From NCBI RefSeq assembly GCF_047468865.1, contig NZ_JBLGTV010000027.1, positions 1-9,905 on the forward strand: DNA of 9,905 bases. Reading direction: 5' to 3'. Position 1 is the stretch's first letter. Every line of letters begins with the position of its first letter. Under the pieces are notes generated by a model. The model had not been told where the DNA came from. It worked only from the letters and a program-made list of their open reading frames with translations, and did no database searches. The stretch is from Castellaniella hirudinis_A. GTDB lineage: Bacteria > Pseudomonadota > Gammaproteobacteria > Burkholderiales > Burkholderiaceae_B. Positions 7,175 through 9,905 of this stretch are shown here, in pieces. The translations under genes and the position numbers were made by a program.

Positions 7175-8712
7175 CGGCCTGTCTCGGTGCGGGAAATCAG
7201 GATCTGGTGGTCGCGGCCGCTCAGGCGGCCGGCCGGGGTGTCGATGCAGGCCCGGCTGTCAGCGGCCAGGGGCCGCAGGGCGATGCGCAGCAACCCGTCA
7301 CCGCTCTGGATGTCCACCGTGTCTTCGGGGCAGGCTTGGGCAGTCAATGCCTCGCCCAGCAGGCTCAGGAACAGAGAAAATGCGGTGCCGTCCAGCGTGC
7401 CCAGATCCGACAGGCGCGTCAGGCGGCCCGTCGCCAGGCGCTGCCTGGCCGCTTCGATCTGCGCGTGTTCTTCCTGCAATTGGGCTGCCAATAGGCGGCG
7501 TTCCTGATCCCGGTCGCGGATGCGGGGCTGAACCCCGCGCGGCGCGGCTTCGCCGTATTCGCGCAGGCGCGGCGACACCTGGATGGGCGCCGCATCCGCC
7601 CAAGCGGTGTTGGCGGGCAGATCGGCGCCGCCGGCTGCCTGCTGGGCCAGATGGCGGGCCGGGTTCAGGGCAAAGGCAGCCCGCGCCAAACGGTGTGATT
7701 CGTCATCGTCCCGGCAATCGGCGAACCAGCGGGCCAGGACACGGAAATCGGCGGACCGATCACTGCGGCCGCTGCGCCGTTCATTCAACGCAGCGACGGC
7801 GGCCAATAATTGGGGGATGGCCGATCGGGCCTTGGATCGCAGCAGTTCGGCCTGGGGCGCCTCGTGCCCCGTGCTGAGAAACCAGCGCCGCAGCCCCGTC
7901 CAGCGTTCGTGCCACCTGGCCAGGGTTTGATCCATGGCGGGCGGTTCATCTCCGGCATCGCCGGGCGCCTGATCGCGGACTTCGCGCCTTGCCGTCAGCC
8001 ACAGCAGGGATTCGATATGCGGTTGCAGCGCCTCGATGTGCGCGGCGATCGCGCCCGAACGCGCCACCAAGTCGCCGATGAAGCGTTCCAGATAATGGAT
8101 CAGGCGGGTCTTGTAGCCGATGACCGCCTGTGCCTGCGCCTGCTGCAGTTCCAGGCTGCGGCCGATCCCGGCCATGAAAGCCTGGGCGTTGTCGGCCAGG
8201 TTTTCAAACACCCGAACCAAGTCGCGCAGCACTTCATGCACTTTGGCGGCGTCTGGATGCTGTTGGTCGGCCAATACGCGCAAGGCCTGCAGGCGGCTGG
8301 CGATATCTTCCAGCGCAACCGTTTGCAGTTCGGCGCGCCGCCCCAGGGTTTTGGCGAATGTTTCCAGGGCGGCCTCGACGGCTTCGCCGCCTGGCGACAG
8401 GCGGTAGAGATACTGCGCGCGGTAATAGTCGTTCAGCGTGGTGACCCGCGAGATATCCGGCTGGGATTCCAGGTTGCCCCAGTCGGTCAGTTGCCGCAGG
8501 GCGGCCTGGATTTCGTCCAGTCTGGGCCGATCCTGAGCCGCCCGGCCGGACCAGTCGACTTCGGCCAGGACTTCGTCAGGGCGCAAATGCAGGCGAAACT
8601 GCCGCTTGGCCGCGGCAAAGCAATCCATGATGCGACGGTACAAGTCGGCCTTGTCCGTCGTCAAGTGAGTGAACAGGTCGGCCTGATCGGCGGAAAGAAT
8701 CGTGGTCGTCAA
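7171..8712 (-). CDS. jetA: JetA, kleisin (MukF-like) subunit of type I Wadjet (TIGR02677 / DUF2397)
   Basis: The 513-residue protein is the kleisin that links the JetC heads and recruits JetB. N-terminal family features are KADLYRRIMDCFAAAKRQF (residues 21-39) followed by LHLRPDEVL. DYYRAQYLYRLSPGGEAVE at 95-113 is typical of the N-terminal winged-helix region of DUF2397 proteins. The C-terminus (GRLSGRDHQILI shortly before the end) also matches my memory of the family. The start is unusual: the frame is closed by a TGA 33 bases upstream and contains no ATG or GTG before the conserved region, so the start is TTG at 8712 (an in-frame CTG at 8721-8719 is less likely). The sequence GATGAGCTGGAAACA before it offers only a modest ribosome binding site. 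It is the first Wadjet gene and is preceded by a possible leader ORF. Confidence 0.93.
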   Translation of the reverse strand: MTTTILSADQADLFTHLTTDKADLYRRIMDCFAAAKRQFRLHLRPDEVLAEVDWSGRAAQDRPRLDEIQAALRQLTDWGNLESQPDISRVTTLNDYYRAQYLYRLSPGGEAVEAALETFAKTLGRRAELQTVALEDIASRLQALRVLADQQHPDAAKVHEVLRDLVRVFENLADNAQAFMAGIGRSLELQQAQAQAVIGYKTRLIHYLERFIGDLVARSGAIAAHIEALQPHIESLLWLTARREVRDQAPGDAGDEPPAMDQTLARWHERWTGLRRWFLSTGHEAPQAELLRSKARSAIPQLLAAVAALNERRSGRSDRSADFRVLARWFADCRDDDESHRLARAAFALNPARHLAQQAAGGADLPANTAWADAAPIQVSPRLREYGEAAPRGVQPRIRDRDQERRLLAAQLQEEHAQIEAARQRLATGRLTRLSDLGTLDGTAFSLFLSLLGEALTAQACPEDTVDIQSGDGLLRIALRPLAADSRACIDTPAGRLSGRDHQILISRTETGR

Positions 8713-8722
8713 TGTTTCCAGC

Positions 8723-8815
8723 TCATCCCAGCGGTTGCGTCATGTCACGTGCGAAGGCGCTGTTTGCCGGACGGTAACCCATCATCGGCGCGGCTGCTGG
8801 CTTCGTCCTGCTCAT
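8723..8815 (-). CDS. Possible 30-codon leader ORF upstream of jetA
   Basis: An ATG at 8815 is preceded by AAAGGA (plus-strand 8822-8827), with six bases between AGGA and the start. This is the best ribosome binding site on the minus strand near jetA. It opens a 30-residue ORF, rich in Ala, Pro, Arg and Met, that starts MSRTKPAAAPMM and ends RDMTQPLG. Its TGA lies only ten bases before the jetA TTG start, in a different frame (+1 offset), so ribosomes finishing the leader could re-initiate at the weak jetA start. I recognise no domain and the peptide itself may not matter. The alternative is that the ORF is chance and the AAAGGA simply lies in the 5' leader. Conservation of the start, stop and spacing in related jet operons would decide. 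Confidence 0.45.
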   Translation of the reverse strand: MSRTKPAAAPMMGYRPANSAFARDMTQPLG

Positions 8816-8901
8816 GCTGGTTCCTTTGGGCATACCTTAATGCGCCTATCGTAGCCCGTCAGGCTCATTTATGAAAGCGCGATCTATATGCGTCTAGCTC
8901 A

Positions 8902-8929
8902 ATAATCCAGCCCTAAAGAGCCTTTTCAA
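8902..8929 (-). promoter_or_regulatory. Candidate sigma70-type promoter for the jet operon
   Basis: Read on the minus strand, TTGAAA (plus 8924-8929) is followed after 16 bases by GATTAT (plus 8902-8907), matching the -35 and -10 consensus at 5/6 and 4/6. This would put the transcript start near 8895, about 80 bases before the leader ORF. The region is AT-richer than the genes around it. Other -10-like sequences (TATAGA, TACGAT) lie closer to the start codon, so this choice is tentative. Confidence 0.3.
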
Positions 8930-8945
8930 AACAGTTTCAGCGCGA

Positions 8946-8974
8946 TGGACTCGGGGGCAGGGAAGGGCTATTAT
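8946..8974 (+). promoter_or_regulatory. Promoter of the toxin-antitoxin operon
   Basis: TGGACT (8946-8951, 4/6 match to the -35 consensus) is separated by exactly 17 bases from TATTAT (8969-8974, 5/6 match to the -10 consensus). Transcription would start around 8981 and leave a leader of roughly 25-30 bases before the antitoxin ATG. The palindrome at 8971-8997 overlaps the -10 and the start point, as expected for an autorepressed promoter. Confidence 0.55.
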
Positions 8975-8997
8975 CACTAAGTATTACTATGTGATAA
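8971..8997. promoter_or_regulatory. 27-base near-palindrome, likely operator for the RHH antitoxin
   Basis: The outer arms TTATCAC (8971-8977) and GTGATAA (8991-8997) are perfect inverted repeats. The centre AGTATTACT (8980-8988) is itself symmetric around T8984. Only the two bases on each side between the arms and the core break the dyad, giving 22 of 26 symmetric positions. It covers the -10 element and expected start site of the promoter ahead of the antitoxin. Ribbon-helix-helix antitoxins typically bind such sites and repress their own operon, and repress more strongly when bound to toxin. That this antitoxin binds here is inferred from position and symmetry. Confidence 0.6.
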
Positions 8998-9007
8998 GAA
9001 TCCCACC

Positions 9008-9280
9008 ATGGCAACGTCTCTCAAGATTGACGACGCGCTGAAAAGTCGCGTCCAGCAGTTGGCCAGCCAGCGCCGCCGCTCGCCCCACTGGATCATGCTC
9101 GAAGCGATCCAGCTGTACGTCGAGCGCGAAGAAGCCCGCGAGAGCTTCAAGCAGGAAGCCTTGACATCCTGGGCGGCCTACAAGGAAACCGGCCGCCACC
9201 TGACCGGCCAAGAAGTTCGCACCTGGTTGAACACCTGGGGCACCAATGACGAAAGGGCGGTGCCTGAGTGCCACGAGTAA
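9008..9280 (+). CDS. Ribbon-helix-helix (CopG-type) antitoxin of a type II toxin-antitoxin pair
   Basis: The 90-residue protein starts with a ribbon-helix-helix DNA-binding fold: the strand TSLKID (residues 3-8) followed by two helices, DALKSRVQQLASQRRRS and HWIMLEAIQLYVEREEARE, to about residue 45. The C-terminal half (SWAAYKETGRHLTGQEVRTW) is the region that in this type of antitoxin wraps around and neutralises the toxin. It is the first gene of a two-gene operon; its end overlaps the toxin start by 13 bases, so the two are translationally linked. The site before the ATG is purine-poor (AAGAATCCCACC), giving only a weak ribosome binding site. It probably represses its own promoter through the palindrome just upstream. 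The function is assigned from fold pattern and pairing with a RelE/ParE-like neighbour. Confidence 0.85.
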   Translation: MATSLKIDDALKSRVQQLASQRRRSPHWIMLEAIQLYVEREEARESFKQEALTSWAAYKETGRHLTGQEVRTWLNTWGTNDERAVPECHE

Positions 9281-9561
9281 TCGTCACCGAAGGCGCGGCA
9301 GAAGGCTTGGAACGATGCCGGCGGTTTCTGGCCGCCAAGGCACCGGACGTCGCCAGACGTGCCGGTGAGGCCATCGAGCGGCAATTCCTGCTGCTGGAGA
9401 CAGCCCCCGACATTGGTCGGCCGTACCCCGAAATGCCCGAACTGCGCGAGCTGGTGATTGCCTTCGGGGATTCCGGCTATGTGGCCCTGTACCGCTGCGA
9501 ACCGGCCGACGATGCGGTGTATGTTCTGGCCTTCCGACACCAGAAAGAGGCAGGCTACTGA
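9268..9561 (+). CDS. RelE/ParE-superfamily toxin
   Basis: The 97-residue protein has the size and layout of a ParE/RelE toxin: two N-terminal helices (about 8-45), then the beta-sheet region GRPYPEMPELRELVIAFG (50-67), SGYVALYR (69-76) and VYVLAFRHQKEAGY (84-97). The R-P...LREL...F-x-x-SGYVALYR...RHQKEAGY pattern is typical of the ParE-like branch, whose studied members poison DNA gyrase. RelE relatives instead cut mRNA, and the target cannot be told from sequence alone. The start is GTG at 9268: an in-frame TGA ends immediately before it, so no longer start exists. AAAGGG lies about ten bases upstream, inside the antitoxin gene. The last base of the stop codon is the first base of the 106-base repeat that follows. 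Confidence 0.85.
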   Translation: MPRVIVTEGAAEGLERCRRFLAAKAPDVARRAGEAIERQFLLLETAPDIGRPYPEMPELRELVIAFGDSGYVALYRCEPADDAVYVLAFRHQKEAGY

Positions 9562-9666
9562 GTCAGCCCTGAAATATTCATTTCGACAGTCAGGAACCAC
9601 TTCACGCCGTCAGAAGCGCCGACGGTATTGAGCTGACACGGCGGTTAGTTCGGCCACTGGGTCGCC
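9561..9666. repeat. 106-base direct repeat, copy 1
   Basis: This copy matches 9800-9905 at 103 of 106 positions, with no gaps. The differences are T/C at 9610/9849, C/T at 9617/9856 and A/G at 9622/9861. It begins on the last base of the toxin stop codon and contains several potential hairpins: GAAAT/ATTTC (9571-9584), CCGTC/GACGG (9607-9625), and a 7-bp stem reaching just beyond the shared part (9637-9669). There is no ORF of note. The repeat may continue beyond 9666 in copy 2, which is cut by the window end. I do not recognise the element. Confidence 0.9.
9607..9625 (+). other. Hairpin with a compensatory base-pair change between repeat copies
   Basis: In copy 1 the stem CCGTC (9607-9611) pairs with GACGG (9621-9625) around the loop AGAAGCGCC. 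In copy 2 the same stem is CCGCC (9846-9850) with GGCGG (9860-9864) around AGAAGTGCC. The T-A pair of copy 1 has become a C-G pair in copy 2, and the only other difference in the whole repeat is in the loop. This pattern fits selection for the folded form as RNA or single-stranded DNA. It lacks a following T tract, so it is not an obvious intrinsic terminator for the toxin operon. Confidence 0.6.
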
Positions 9667-9669
9667 GTG
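9637..9669 (+). other. 7-bp inverted repeat at the right edge of repeat copy 1
   Basis: CACGGCG (9637-9643) is perfectly complementary to CGCCGTG (9663-9669), with a 19-base loop. The last three bases lie beyond the part of the repeat that can be compared with copy 2, so the real repeat may extend at least this far. No T tract follows. Confidence 0.45.
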
Positions 9670-9676
9670 CGTGGGT

Positions 9677-9717
9677 ATTCCGGTTGATCGTGACCAGCGA
9701 TTCCGGCATCGTGACCA
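9677..9717. repeat. Two tandem units resembling IS21-family terminal repeats
   Basis: ATTCCGGTTGATCGTGACCA (9677-9696) is followed three bases later by ATTCCGGCATCGTGACCA (9700-9717). The two share ATTCCGG and ATCGTGACCA and differ only in the 1-3 bases between. From memory, IS21-family insertion sequences carry multiple terminal repeats of roughly this length with ATTCCGG and ATCGTGACC cores. No transposase (istA/istB) is visible here, so this would be a solo end or remnant. The match is by recollection and not a search. Confidence 0.45.
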
Positions 9718-9766
9718 CCCAGTCCACCTGAGTTCGACAGTTTGAGCCTCACTCATTGATGAAGAT

Positions 9767-9779
9767 GCAGCAATGCTGC
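9767..9779. other. Small perfect palindrome in the spacer between the repeat copies
   Basis: GCAGCA and TGCTGC flank a single A at 9773. It is the only other clear symmetric element in 9667-9799, which otherwise contains the IS21-like units and no credible ORF. No T run follows, so it is not a convincing terminator. Confidence 0.35.
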
Positions 9780-9799
9780 GGGTTTCAACAAATCTCGCT

Positions 9800-9905
9800 A
9801 GTCAGCCCTGAAATATTCATTTCGACAGTCAGGAACCACTTCACGCCGCCAGAAGTGCCGGCGGTATTGAGCTGACACGGCGGTTAGTTCGGCCACTGGG
9901 TCGCC
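9800..9905. repeat. 106-base direct repeat, copy 2 (runs to the window end)
   Basis: This is the second copy of the element that follows the toxin gene, in the same orientation and exactly 239 bases downstream. It differs at three positions from copy 1, two of which form a compensatory pair in the CCGCC/GGCGG hairpin (9846-9850 with 9860-9864). It is cut by the window end, so its true right border is unknown. Confidence 0.9.

Noticed and set aside
7810..8874. 354-codon plus-strand frame opposite jetA
   Set aside because: It is antisense to the conserved DUF2397 gene and to its leader region; no recognisable domain and typical GC-bias composition.
9178..9600. 140-codon minus-strand frame across the toxin gene
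   Set aside because: The toxin on the plus strand has a family-typical sequence and pairs with an overlapping antitoxin; the reverse frame has no recognisable features and ends in the repeat.
9607..9625. Intrinsic terminator for the toxin operon
   Set aside because: The 5-bp stem is followed by mixed sequence with no T tract in either repeat copy.
9561..9905. Integron attC sites as an explanation for the repeats
   Set aside because: The direct orientation and hairpins are suggestive, but the required core sites (RYYYAAC and GTTRRRY) are not found at the repeat ends; the closest, GTTAGTT, does not fit.
9561..9905. CRISPR array
   Set aside because: There are only two copies, each over 100 bases, with a 133-base spacer; this does not fit CRISPR repeat or spacer sizes.

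Overview
The window is GC-rich DNA with strong GC bias at third codon positions, which produces many long antisense shadow ORFs. Gene content and codon style suggest a high-GC proteobacterium, possibly a betaproteobacterium; that placement is an impression from the proteins, not a demonstrated identification. The content (a plasmid-defence operon, a toxin-antitoxin pair, the start of an Rpn-like nuclease gene, and repeated non-coding DNA) marks it as a defence/accessory island.

The main content is a complete type I Wadjet operon on the minus strand, in the order jetA (8712-7171), jetB (7174-5876), jetC (5879-1602), jetD (1618-341). jetA/jetB and jetB/jetC are joined by ATGA stop/start overlaps, and jetC/jetD overlap by 17 bases, so the four genes form one tightly coupled unit. 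JetA (DUF2397), JetB (DUF2398) and JetC (SMC-like ATPase) are the MukF-, MukE- and MukB-like parts of a condensin-type motor that extrudes DNA loops. JetD is the TOPRIM nuclease that cuts the DNA once the motor recognises a small closed circle, which clears plasmids. All diagnostic motifs I looked for are present (JetC Walker A, signature and Walker B; JetD glutamate and DxD), so the system looks intact. jetA starts with TTG, ten bases after the stop of a possible 30-codon leader ORF that has a much better ribosome binding site.

Upstream of jetA, an AT-richer intergenic stretch (about 8816-9007) separates the operon from a divergent plus-strand toxin-antitoxin pair: a ribbon-helix-helix antitoxin (9008-9280) and an overlapping RelE/ParE-family toxin (9268-9561). 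A good sigma70-type promoter lies before the antitoxin, and a 27-base near-palindrome covers its -10 and start region, as expected for autorepression.

The right end (9561-9905) has no credible gene. It holds two direct copies of a repeat of at least 106 bases, 239 bases apart. The copies differ at only three positions: two of these are opposite bases of one hairpin stem and compensate each other, and the third is in the loop. Between them lie two short tandem units resembling IS21-family terminal repeats. The left end (1-98) holds only the start of a minus-strand gene whose N-terminus resembles Rpn-family (PD-(D/E)XK) nucleases; 99-340 is non-coding.
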